DNA of 64,000 nt from Armatimonadota bacterium (GTDB lineage: Bacteria; Armatimonadota; Fimbriimonadia; Fimbriimonadales; Fimbriimonadaceae), in NCBI GenBank assembly GCA_018268395.1, contig JAFDWQ010000001.1, positions 834,644 to 898,643 of the forward strand, read 5' to 3'. The translations under genes and the position numbers were made by a program. Each line of letters opens with the position of its first letter. Positions within the stretch are counted from its first letter, which is position 1. Shown here in pieces: positions 33,524 to 41,596 of this stretch. The notes below the pieces were generated by a model. The model did no database searches. It saw nothing but the letters and a program-made list of their open reading frames with translations, and had not been told where the DNA came from.

Positions 33524-34525
33524 TCAACTCGGGACACGGAACAGCTTGTAGACATCGGATTCCTTGAAGACGAGATACTGTCCGGACGCACTGGCTGCAA
33601 ACATCTTTCCCTTTCGGATGTCGGTGAGGGTTCCACCTTTGGCGAGGCAAGTCCTGTCGGCGGGATGGGCCGAAACGGGATTCGGGCCTGTGAGGAGAAG
33701 GCCAAGTGGCGTGAATGCGGCCCGCACGAAAGCACCGCGATAAGACACCAACGCCCTTCCGCTTTGGGTGTACTCCGTCGCGCCTCCCGAACTGTGGGCG
33801 ACGAAGTGCCCGGTATACGGGCTCCATCCGATGACGTTCAGGTCGCCGCCACTGAACGTGCCCAGAGGGCTCATGACCGCACCCTGGCCTTCCTTCACCG
33901 AAAATCGGACGAGGCTCCACCGCTCGGAGGCGTCCGAAGGCTTGCGAGCAAGAAAGAAGTCGGCGGAACCGTTTGAACGTCGCTTGGCGCCGAAGCAGAC
34001 GACCCTTTCACCTTGGCGAGTCCAAAAGCCCGAGTCGACGTTCGGCGGAAACGTCCGTCGCGCGAGATGAACGATCGAACAGGCGTAGAACGGTCTACGT
34101 GGCGTAGCTGAAGTCAGGAACGGGCCTCCTGCTGCTAAGAGCGTGTCCTTATCTGGTACCGATTGAATCCTCAGGTGTGGTGTTCGACTGTGCTTCAGCG
34201 CGTTCTCCCAGGAATAGGAGAGGCCTTTCTTAGGGCCGTATGCCGACTGGCTGACCGTCATGGAGAACGGTCGGAGCCGGCCCTGTTCGACCCGCATCCC
34301 GCTGAAAAGGCTGTCTTCGCCCACAATCCTTTGGTTCTTGACATCATAAACGGCGAAGCGGGCGAAACCGGAGTAGATTCGATCCGCCTGATCTCCTACA
34401 AGGGGTCGGAGATTGTAGTTCTCAAAGATCGGCGCAGGCTCCTTGGCCTGCATATCAGCAACATGAACGAATTCAATGGGCTGTATGGAGTAGGAGATGG
34501 ACGCGTAGAACATTACCGAGAGCAT
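33524..34525 (-). CDS. Unrecognised protein, possibly beta-propeller-like
   Basis: 333 residues, no family recognised. The N-terminus (MLSVMFYASISYSIQ) is mildly hydrophobic and could be a signal sequence. The body has alternating strands (FAVYDVKNQRIVGED, VIGWSPYTGHFVAHSS, MFAASASGQYLVFKE) that look like WD- or propeller-type blades. No catalytic motif is seen. Base composition and codon use are less GC-rich than in flanking core genes, which suggests transfer. It lies 9 nt downstream of the next minus-strand gene, so the two probably form an operon. Confidence 0.55.
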   Translation of the reverse strand: MLSVMFYASISYSIQPIEFVHVADMQAKEPAPIFENYNLRPLVGDQADRIYSGFARFAVYDVKNQRIVGEDSLFSGMRVEQGRLRPFSMTVSQSAYGPKKGLSYSWENALKHSRTPHLRIQSVPDKDTLLAAGGPFLTSATPRRPFYACSIVHLARRTFPPNVDSGFWTRQGERVVCFGAKRRSNGSADFFLARKPSDASERWSLVRFSVKEGQGAVMSPLGTFSGGDLNVIGWSPYTGHFVAHSSGGATEYTQSGRALVSYRGAFVRAAFTPLGLLLTGPNPVSAHPADRTCLAKGGTLTDIRKGKMFAASASGQYLVFKESDVYKLFRVPS

Positions 34526-34534
34526 ATTGACCTT

Positions 34535-35701
34535 CTACTGAGGATTGAAGACATCTTCGAAAGCTAATCCCGACAGTCCAATACTGAATGGGGTTGCAGA
34601 TCCACCAGCGTTTGCTACGGAAACCCTCAAAATAGTCGGAACCTCGCTAGGTTCAAACGAGAGCAAATTGGCTGTACCATCTTCATCCGAGCAGTATTCG
34701 ATCCAACTGTGCTCGGCCCCGGGATCATTCGGATCGTTGAACGTAATCGCAGGCACTCCACGAGGTTGCCATGCATTAGGCAATTCAATTCTTCCCGACC
34801 CAAAGTACGCCTCACCCGTGTTGCGGGCAATTGCGGCTACGTCCAATGGATATGATTGACCCCCCGAATTGATGATTTCGAAGTCATAGTAGAGGTTTGC
34901 TCCGTAGCATCCAACGTTTCCACCAGGAGACACCCACGTTGCGCCAGAGCTTTCCCCAAACGCATTTGATCCGTGTTCGGGCCCGGTTTTTTCGCAGACA
35001 GAAAGATACCTTGGGTTTGAGTGTAAGATTGGCTTAACATCGTATGTGCCCCCTGCAAACGATGCGCTGGAGTACTGCCAACATCCTCTGACATGATTAT
35101 CCGTTGACGCCGCCGGATCCTCCTGCCAGGATCCGCCCAGGGACGCAGAATTAGAGACGGACGACCGTACTTGTAGGTTAGCGGCCGTAGCTACCACGAC
35201 CGAAAACTCGGTAACGCAGGCAATCAGCTCGTTGTTCTGAACGGGAATGTTCCAGAGCATGTTCTCGGAAGTAGACAAGGTTTGAGATCCGATCACAAAT
35301 GGATCCAATGTTCCGTACAGCTGGGCTTTGGAAAGGCATAATCCAGTTGCAACGTAACTACCCGCCGCAACACCGAGTTGGCGTTTCTGATTGTAGATTG
35401 TGCCAAATCCCGTTGATACGCTTAACGCGAGTTGAAAGTAGAGTGTAGATCCCGACGAGTTCAGATGCCAGGTGAACACTCGGACGTTCCGAACGGTGAA
35501 CGTGGAAAGTGAACATTTGTGCAAGGTATGGGTTTGGACATTTCCCACTGTTCGGAGATTCGATAGCTCGGGCACCGTTTCGGGACTGTTGGAGACGACC
35601 AAGGCAGGCCCCCAAACAGAAGTCGGGCCCTCAGGAGACTCCGCAGGAATTGGATTTGCGGGATCGACATGACTAACATAATTGCTCTGCCCACATGACA
35701 T
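34535..35701 (-). CDS. Unrecognised Cys-containing beta-rich protein
   Basis: 388 residues. No signal peptide is evident from this start (MSCGQSNYVSHVDPAN), though the N-terminus is unsure. The sequence is rich in Ser, Thr, Asn and Gly with about nine Cys, and looks like an extracellular or virion-type beta protein (TFTVRNVRVFTWHLN, YDFEIINSGGQSYPLDV, PTILRVSVANAGGSATPFSIGLSG). No family is recognised. It is the lowest-GC gene in the window by eye, which fits recent acquisition. It is paired with the 333-residue gene. Confidence 0.5.
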   Translation of the reverse strand: MSCGQSNYVSHVDPANPIPAESPEGPTSVWGPALVVSNSPETVPELSNLRTVGNVQTHTLHKCSLSTFTVRNVRVFTWHLNSSGSTLYFQLALSVSTGFGTIYNQKRQLGVAAGSYVATGLCLSKAQLYGTLDPFVIGSQTLSTSENMLWNIPVQNNELIACVTEFSVVVATAANLQVRSSVSNSASLGGSWQEDPAASTDNHVRGCWQYSSASFAGGTYDVKPILHSNPRYLSVCEKTGPEHGSNAFGESSGATWVSPGGNVGCYGANLYYDFEIINSGGQSYPLDVAAIARNTGEAYFGSGRIELPNAWQPRGVPAITFNDPNDPGAEHSWIEYCSDEDGTANLLSFEPSEVPTILRVSVANAGGSATPFSIGLSGLAFEDVFNPQ

Positions 35702-36078
35702 TGACTTATTCTACATTGGTTCCCCGGGGTGAGCGGGCCCATTTGGGGCGGCACGTCCAATTCAGAATGACCTCCCGATGCGTGGCATCGCTCAAACGGG
35801 ATGGCCCGTACCCGTTCGCACTCCCGTCCGTGACAAGAGCCGACAAAGAGCCAGGGAAAGGTCGCCTGAATGGGCGAACGTCGCCCGGGCAGGTCGCAGC
35901 GGCCAATGCTGACCTGCCCACACAACTACCAGGATTCTCTGATCACACCTCAAATCACACTCCAAAGTACGGAAGGAACTCCTCGTGAGTCCGGGCTCAT
36001 GGCCGAAGGATCGTAGGCGAGAGCCGATCGAGACCGTCGGAACGAAGCGGGCGGGCTTGCGAGGATGCGTATAAGAAC
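35702..36078. other. Intergenic stretch with no supported gene
   Basis: 377 nt at the right edge of the lower-GC island. Short open frames on both strands have no family signature, no ribosome site, and amino-acid content typical of shadows. No hairpin with a T-tract was seen. It should hold the promoter of the 388-residue gene and the boundary back to core-like GC. Confidence 0.4.
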
Positions 36079-36759
36079 ATGCCGATCTTCCACCCGGAAG
36101 GGTACTGCCAGGGCCTCAGCGGCCGCAACGGGAACCTGACCTACGAAACGACCGACAACGGGACGATCTTCTTCAACTTCAAGATGCCCGCCGACCCGAA
36201 CACTCCCGCACAGCAGACCGTGCGGAACGACTTCCGCAAGGCGAGCCAGACCTTCGAATCTTTGCCGAAGGCGAAGGTCGACGCCTGGAACTACGAGGCG
36301 GCCAAGCGTAAAAAGCGCAACGCCAACGGCCAGATGCGCAAGCAGAGCGGGCTGGCGTACTTCGTCCAGCTCTCCACGAAGTTCCTGCTCGTCTCGCCGA
36401 GCGGCACGATCCCGCAAGACCCTCCGACCTCGGAGTTCCTTGGCGACGTCCCGGTCATCACGGTCACGGCAGGGTCAGGCAAGCTGACTTACAACGCCAA
36501 TGTCCCGAATTCCGTCGGAGTCGTGACCGAGCTTGTTTACGAGCGCTTGGCGAACGGCAACCGCAAGCCGGGCAAAAAGTACAAGACGGGCGCTTACTTC
36601 GCTTTCGTGCTCGGCACATTGAGCAAGGACGTCACGGTGCCGCCGGGCTACTACGCGGCGGGCTACCGCTTCGTGAAGGTCGCGACCGGACAGGCGACGC
36701 CCGTCCAGCCGCTACCGGTCGGTCAGGTCACGATGGCCATCGCGAAGAAGGCGGCGTAA
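36079..36759 (+). CDS. DUF6266-like / phage-structural-like protein, paralogue of 31548-32423
   Basis: 226 residues. The N-terminus has GLSGRNGNLTYETTDNG, PADPNTPAQQTVRNDFRKA and a Trp/Lys-rich helix, the same layout as the gene at 31548. The C-terminal part (GVVTELVYERLANGNRKPGKKYK, then VPPGYYAAGYRFVKVATGQATPV) aligns with its paralogue motif by motif. It lacks the heptapeptide repeat insert. Family assignment by motif memory is tentative. It faces the paralogue across the island. Confidence 0.6.
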   Translation: MPIFHPEGYCQGLSGRNGNLTYETTDNGTIFFNFKMPADPNTPAQQTVRNDFRKASQTFESLPKAKVDAWNYEAAKRKKRNANGQMRKQSGLAYFVQLSTKFLLVSPSGTIPQDPPTSEFLGDVPVITVTAGSGKLTYNANVPNSVGVVTELVYERLANGNRKPGKKYKTGAYFAFVLGTLSKDVTVPPGYYAAGYRFVKVATGQATPVQPLPVGQVTMAIAKKAA

Positions 36760-36763
36760 GAAC

Positions 36764-36853
36764 GGGGTTGGGGATCGAGGTCGATCGCATTCCTTTGCTT
36801 TGCCTCGCTCTGCGATAGTTTAGCTTAGCTTTGGATCCCGATCCCCCAAACCC
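36764..36853. repeat. Imperfect inverted repeat between convergent genes
   Basis: GGGGTTGGGGATCG (36764-36777) and CGATCCCCCAAACCC (36839-36853) are near-complementary with one or two mismatches. They enclose a T-rich segment of repeated CTTTGC / TTAGCTTAGC words. It could act as a terminator for the paralogue gene and the E1 gene, or mark the island edge. Confidence 0.4.
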
Positions 36854-36858
36854 TCTCC

Positions 36859-38820
36859 TTACTCCATCGTCGTGCGGACGGCCTTCACCACGGCGTCCAC
36901 CGACACGAGGGCGGCGAACTCGTACGCCGGGTGGAAGCCGATGTGCACGTCCGGGCGGCTGCAGAGCTGCGGCGCGGAGAGGAAGTGGGCGAACCACTCG
37001 GGCTTGCCCGTGATCTCCGCGATCAGCGCCTGGCCGAAGCCGCACGTGCGGGTGTCCTCTTGCACGACCACGAGGCGGCCCGTCTTTTCGACCGACCGGG
37101 CCACGGCCTCGTAGTCGCAGGGGACGATCGTGCGCAGGTCGATGACCTCCACACTGACCTCGCCCGCGAGCTTGTCCGCCACCTCTTCAGCGAGGTGGAC
37201 CGTATTGCCCCACCCCACGACGGTGACGTCCGACCCTTCCCGGACCGTACGCGCTTTACCGAACGGCACGGGCTCGACCGCGGTCACGTCCATGCGCACG
37301 CGGAAGATGTGTTTCGGGATCAGGACGAAGCAAGGGTCGTCCGAATGGATCGCCGACCAGAAGAGGCCGGCCGCGTCCTGCGGGGTGGAGGGGATCGCGA
37401 TCTTTAGGCCCGGCACGTGGGCGAGCCAGCCCTCGTTCGCCTGGCTGTGCCAGAGCGACCCGCCGCCGAAGTAGGCGCCGTAGGGGGCGTAGACGACCAT
37501 CGGGGTCTTCCAGTCGCCGAAGCTGCGCCACCGGGTGGTGGAGAGGTTGGTGACGATCTGGTTCCACGCCGGGCAGATGAAGTCGATGAACTGGAGCTCG
37601 AAGACGGGGCGCATGCCCATCGACGCGAGCCCGACGCCGACGCCGATGACGGTGGCCTCGGCGAGCGGAGAGTTGTGGACCTGCTTGGGGAACTTGTCGG
37701 TGAGGCCCTTGGTCATACCGAAGACGCCGCCTTTGGGGTCTTCGATGTCCTCGCCGAAGAAGACGACGTTCGGGTCGTTCTCGAGCGCCTTCTCGAACGT
37801 TTTGTTAATGGCCTCGACCATTGTGAGTTGGCCGGTTTCGATGGGAGGTTTGGTCGCAGGGACGTCGTCGCCCCAGCAGTCTTTGAAGAGGTCTTCGCTG
37901 CGCGGGTCTTCGGCCTGCTCGGCCCGGTCGTAGTCGTCACGGATCTCGACCATGACCTCCTCCTGCATCTCTTCCCACCGCTCGCGGGTGAGCTGGCCGG
38001 ATGCGATCAACTCTTCGGCCAAAAGCTTGATCGGATCGCGCTCCATCATCGCGTCGATTTCGGCTTGCGGGCGATAGACGCGGTGGTCGTCGGAGCTCGT
38101 GTGGGAGGACAGCCTGTCGAGGTCGGCCCACAGCAAGGTCGGGCCTTCGCCGCTGCGCGCTTTTTCAATGATCTGCGCGCCCGTGTCGTAAACGTTGTCG
38201 AAGTGCCGCGCGTCGACTTTGACGAGGTGCTCCTCTCCGACGACGCCGTGAAGGTTGAGCGGCATGAACTTCTCGGTGGGGGTGGAGATGCCGTACTTGT
38301 TGTCCTCGATGACGAGGATGAGCGGCAGTTTCTCCTGCACCGCGAACGCCCACGCTTCGTAGAACTCGCCTTGGCGGGCGGCGGCGTCCCCGATGGTGGC
38401 GACCACGACCCCGTCCGTGCCCTGCAGCTTCATGCCCCAGGCCGTGCCCGCGGCCGGAATGAGGCCGCCGCCCGTCGGGGTGCACACGCTCATGACGTTG
38501 AGCTTCCGGCTGCTGTAGTGGCCCGGCATCTGGCGTCCGCCGCTGCTCGACTCGCGCTTGGCGAAGTAAGCGAGGGCGAGAGAGTAGTTCGTCATCCCGC
38601 GCGCGAGCATGATCGAGCGGTCGCGGTAGTACGGATAGAGCCAGTCGTCTTCGCGAAGATGGAGGGCGAGTGCGCCGAGGGTCTCGTGCCCGGTACCGCC
38701 GACATGGAACCAGCCTTTGCTCTGGCGAAGGAGGATGGCTTCGCGCCTGTCCCCTTCGCGGCTCATCATCATGAGGCGAAGGTAATCGAGCTTGGTCATG
38801 GGGGTAGTGGTCACCGACAT
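36859..38820 (-). CDS. Fused alpha/beta E1 component of a 2-oxo-acid dehydrogenase (pyruvate or branched-chain)
   Basis: 653 residues joining both E1 chains in one protein. Residues about 1-320 are the alpha part: HVGGTGHETLGALAL, LAYFAKRESS..GRQMPGHY, and the thiamine-diphosphate/Mg motif GDAAARQGEFYEAWAFA..LP.ILVIEDNKYG. Residues about 335-653 are the beta part: NVVFFGEDIEDPKGGVFG, SPLAEATVIGVGVGLA, FELQFIDFICPAWNQIV, and a transketolase-C-type end. It decarboxylates a 2-oxo acid and hands the acyl group to an E2. No E2 or E3 is adjacent. TATAAT (38850-38855) and AAGGAG show a leadered promoter. Confidence 0.88.
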   Translation of the reverse strand: MSVTTTPMTKLDYLRLMMMSREGDRREAILLRQSKGWFHVGGTGHETLGALALHLREDDWLYPYYRDRSIMLARGMTNYSLALAYFAKRESSSGGRQMPGHYSSRKLNVMSVCTPTGGGLIPAAGTAWGMKLQGTDGVVVATIGDAAARQGEFYEAWAFAVQEKLPLILVIEDNKYGISTPTEKFMPLNLHGVVGEEHLVKVDARHFDNVYDTGAQIIEKARSGEGPTLLWADLDRLSSHTSSDDHRVYRPQAEIDAMMERDPIKLLAEELIASGQLTRERWEEMQEEVMVEIRDDYDRAEQAEDPRSEDLFKDCWGDDVPATKPPIETGQLTMVEAINKTFEKALENDPNVVFFGEDIEDPKGGVFGMTKGLTDKFPKQVHNSPLAEATVIGVGVGLASMGMRPVFELQFIDFICPAWNQIVTNLSTTRWRSFGDWKTPMVVYAPYGAYFGGGSLWHSQANEGWLAHVPGLKIAIPSTPQDAAGLFWSAIHSDDPCFVLIPKHIFRVRMDVTAVEPVPFGKARTVREGSDVTVVGWGNTVHLAEEVADKLAGEVSVEVIDLRTIVPCDYEAVARSVEKTGRLVVVQEDTRTCGFGQALIAEITGKPEWFAHFLSAPQLCSRPDVHIGFHPAYEFAALVSVDAVVKAVRTTME

Positions 38821-38916
38821 CTCGTTCCGCGCTCCTTTGCGCTGGCCGGATTATATCAAAGGGGTCTAAGGCGGCGTCCCGACCGGCTCGGCGAAGGTCT
38901 CGGGACCCCGCCACGA

Positions 38917-38922
38917 TAGAAT
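38917..38922 (+). promoter_or_regulatory. -10 box TAGAAT for the GH31 gene
   Basis: GATAGAAT with 7 nt to the ATG at 38930. It diverges from the E1 promoter (TATAAT, minus strand, 38850-38855). Confidence 0.5.
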
Positions 38923-38929
38923 CTTGACG

Positions 38930-41584
38930 ATGAAAGCCGGACTCCCCGCGCTGATCGGTGCCTTGTGCGTTTCCGCCCGGGGAGAAGGGCCGGCGCAGTA
39001 CGTGTCGGGAAACGTGCGCGTGCAGGTGCTGTCCGACCGCCTCGTGCGGATCGAGGAACGAGGGCCGAAGGGGTTCGAAGACCGCCCGACTTTTCTCGTG
39101 CAGAACCGGGACTGGCCCGGGCCGAAGTCGTACCGGATCTTCAAAGCGACCAACCATGCTCGGTTGGAAATCGGCGGGCACAACATCACTGTCGCGAGCG
39201 CCGCTCAGAAAGCCGGCGACGTGACGATCAAGACCCGAAAGGGCGACCTCGCGTTTCGGGACGGCTATGCCGTGGTCGGGCCGGTCTCGTTCGCACCGAT
39301 GACGGTCTCCTGGTTGAGCGAGGCCGTCGCCGATTCACCGCGCATCGTGCCGCCGACATGGGGCGCGACCCCCGTCCCGCCGAACGTCCGACTCGGCGAC
39401 GCCTCGCAGAGCGGGTGGGACACGTCTGGCAGCACGACGAAAGACATCTACGTCTTCCTGGCCGACCGTCCTTCTCGCGAGGCGCTGGTCAAGGACTATC
39501 TGCGGTTGACGGGTCCTATCGAACTGCCCCCGCTCAGTGCCTTCGGGCTCATCGACAGCCGTTACCATCCCTATAGACAGCAAGAAGCTCTCGACGTGAT
39601 CGACCGTTTCCGCACGTCAGGAATGCCGCTGAGCCTGTTCGTTCTGGACACGGACTGGCGAAAAGGAGGCTCGACCGGATATGAGGTCGAGACGCGCTTG
39701 TTCCCCGACATCGCGCGGTTCTTCCAGGACGCCCATGACCGGGGAGTCCGGGTCATGCTGAACGACCATCCAGCTCCGATCGGGCCGACGGCCCTGAGCG
39801 GCGAGGAGCTTCAGGCCCGCTGGAACGGACTGACCTCGCTCTTGGAGAAGGGGGCGGACGCCTGGTGGTACGACCGCAACTGGATCGTGAGGCTCCAGTC
39901 GCCCGTATCGGGACTCGCGCCCGAAGTCTGGGGCCAGCGACTGTTCCACGACGTGACCCAGCGCTTCCGTCCCACGAAAAGGCCGCTCGTCATGTCCAAC
40001 GTCGACGGGATCGACAACGGCCGCATGCAAGCGTTGCCCCATCCCGGTTTCCACCGTTATCCGATCTTTTGGACGGGCGACACGCGGGCGGAGTGGAAGG
40101 CGCTTCAAGACGCGATCGCGAACGCGGTGAATTCCGGATCGACAAGCCTCCTCCCGTTCGTCAGCGACGACTTGGGCGGGCACCGGGGGCGACCGTCGAC
40201 GGAGCTCTACGTCCGCTTCGTGCAGTTCGGGGCGCTTTCACCGATCATGCGGCTCCATTGCAGTTCCGGCGAAACCCGCCATCCGTGGGACTTTGGGAAC
40301 GACGCGGAGGACATCGTCCGACGGTACGTCCGGCTCCGTTACGCCCTGATGCCGACGATCTATTCCGCTGCCCGCCGCGCGCACGACGACGGAACGCCCG
40401 TGTTGCGCTTGTGCGACCTCTCCGGAGTGTCCGACGAGGACTCCGGATTCAGCCACCAATATCTCTTTGGCGACGATATCCTTGTCGCGCCGGTGGACAA
40501 GCCCAAGGACGGCGACCCCCGGCCAGTGCCGCGAGAGGTCTTGACCGGACGCGACGGCAAGCCCGGACTGGAAGCGGCTTTCGTGTCCGGCGTCGACACC
40601 GACGCCGCACCCCAAGCGACCCGCCGCGACCCGGCCGTCGACTTCGAATGGGGACTGAAACCGCCTGCGCCCGGAGTGCAGGCGGACGGCTTTTCTGCCC
40701 GATGGGTCGGGCGGATCGGCCCCTTGCGAGAAGGGGGCGAGTACGTGATCGGGACGGTGGCCGACGACGGCTCGCGGCTCTATGTCGACGGGCGGCTCGT
40801 CGTGGCGACGGCCTCGGGACAAGACGGCAGCGCGCTGACCAAGACGCTCGCGCTGGAGAAGGGCAAGACGTACGACATCGAGATGACGGTGGTCCACCGT
40901 AAAGGTCCGGCCAAGGCCGCGTTCGTCTGGATCCCTCCCTCGCTCCGACGGAGCGTGGCGCGCAAGCGCGTCTGGATCCCGCCGGGAACGTGGACCGACT
41001 TGTGGACCGGTGTGCGGCAGACCGGGCCTCGGTCCCTGACGCAAGACGTGCCCTTGGCAGAGACGCCGATGTTCGTCCGGGACGGGGCGATCGTGTTCCT
41101 GACGGACACGGACCGCGGTTTCGAGAACGCGTTCTACCGAAAGATCACGGCCGACGTCACCGTCCCTGCCCAAGACGGAACGACGACCCGGACGCTTTAC
41201 GAAGACGACGGGGACTCGGTCGGCTATAAGGACCGGGCGTACGCCAAGACCGTCGTGACCCTGACGCGAAAGGGCCGCACTCTTATCGTGACCGTCGCTC
41301 CGGCGAAGGGCGGGCTCGCCCGTTCGCTCCGCCCGAAGGACTGGCTCGTGAGGTTGCGTTTGCCGAGCGGCACGACCGTGCTGAAAGGGCTGGCGAACAG
41401 ACGCCCTGTGACATGGAGCGTACGCTCGTCGTATCGGCGGGCCGGTCAAGTCGACGGCGTAACGCCCTTCCTCGCCACACCTGACATCCCCGGGACGACG
41501 GCTACGGTTTCCCTTCCTGCACGTGACCCGGCAAAAGCCGTGAGAATCGAAGCGACCCTCTCGGCGTCTTCACGGACTGGATAA
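38930..41584 (+). CDS. Secreted GH31-family alpha-glycosidase with PA14-like insert
   Basis: 884 residues. A short signal peptide precedes the N-terminal beta domain. The (beta/alpha)8 barrel has PLSAFGLIDSRYHPY, LFVLDTDW, the likely nucleophile Asp315 in WWYDRNW, and the acid/base candidate Asp384 in FWTGDTRAEW. Residues about 570-665 look like a PA14 module (RWVGRIGPL..GGEYVIGTVADDGSRLYVDG) inserted before the C-terminal sandwich. PA14 often binds glycans. The WYDRNW site differs from the classical WxDMNE, so it may belong to an uncommon GH31 subgroup. It probably acts on exported or environmental alpha-glucans or xylosides. Confidence 0.85.
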   Translation: MKAGLPALIGALCVSARGEGPAQYVSGNVRVQVLSDRLVRIEERGPKGFEDRPTFLVQNRDWPGPKSYRIFKATNHARLEIGGHNITVASAAQKAGDVTIKTRKGDLAFRDGYAVVGPVSFAPMTVSWLSEAVADSPRIVPPTWGATPVPPNVRLGDASQSGWDTSGSTTKDIYVFLADRPSREALVKDYLRLTGPIELPPLSAFGLIDSRYHPYRQQEALDVIDRFRTSGMPLSLFVLDTDWRKGGSTGYEVETRLFPDIARFFQDAHDRGVRVMLNDHPAPIGPTALSGEELQARWNGLTSLLEKGADAWWYDRNWIVRLQSPVSGLAPEVWGQRLFHDVTQRFRPTKRPLVMSNVDGIDNGRMQALPHPGFHRYPIFWTGDTRAEWKALQDAIANAVNSGSTSLLPFVSDDLGGHRGRPSTELYVRFVQFGALSPIMRLHCSSGETRHPWDFGNDAEDIVRRYVRLRYALMPTIYSAARRAHDDGTPVLRLCDLSGVSDEDSGFSHQYLFGDDILVAPVDKPKDGDPRPVPREVLTGRDGKPGLEAAFVSGVDTDAAPQATRRDPAVDFEWGLKPPAPGVQADGFSARWVGRIGPLREGGEYVIGTVADDGSRLYVDGRLVVATASGQDGSALTKTLALEKGKTYDIEMTVVHRKGPAKAAFVWIPPSLRRSVARKRVWIPPGTWTDLWTGVRQTGPRSLTQDVPLAETPMFVRDGAIVFLTDTDRGFENAFYRKITADVTVPAQDGTTTRTLYEDDGDSVGYKDRAYAKTVVTLTRKGRTLIVTVAPAKGGLARSLRPKDWLVRLRLPSGTTVLKGLANRRPVTWSVRSSYRRAGQVDGVTPFLATPDIPGTTATVSLPARDPAKAVRIEATLSASSRTG

Positions 41585-41596
41585 TGGAAACCGCAC

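Noticed and set aside
35461-35988. Small ORFs (71-154 codons) on both strands around 35.5-36.0 kb
   Set aside because: No ribosome site, no family motif, and mutual overlap. They look like chance frames in a lower-GC stretch.
37417-38919. 500-codon plus-strand open frame opposite the E1 gene
   Set aside because: The minus-strand E1 gene has unmistakable motifs over the same bases. The plus frame is a high-GC shadow without any family signature.
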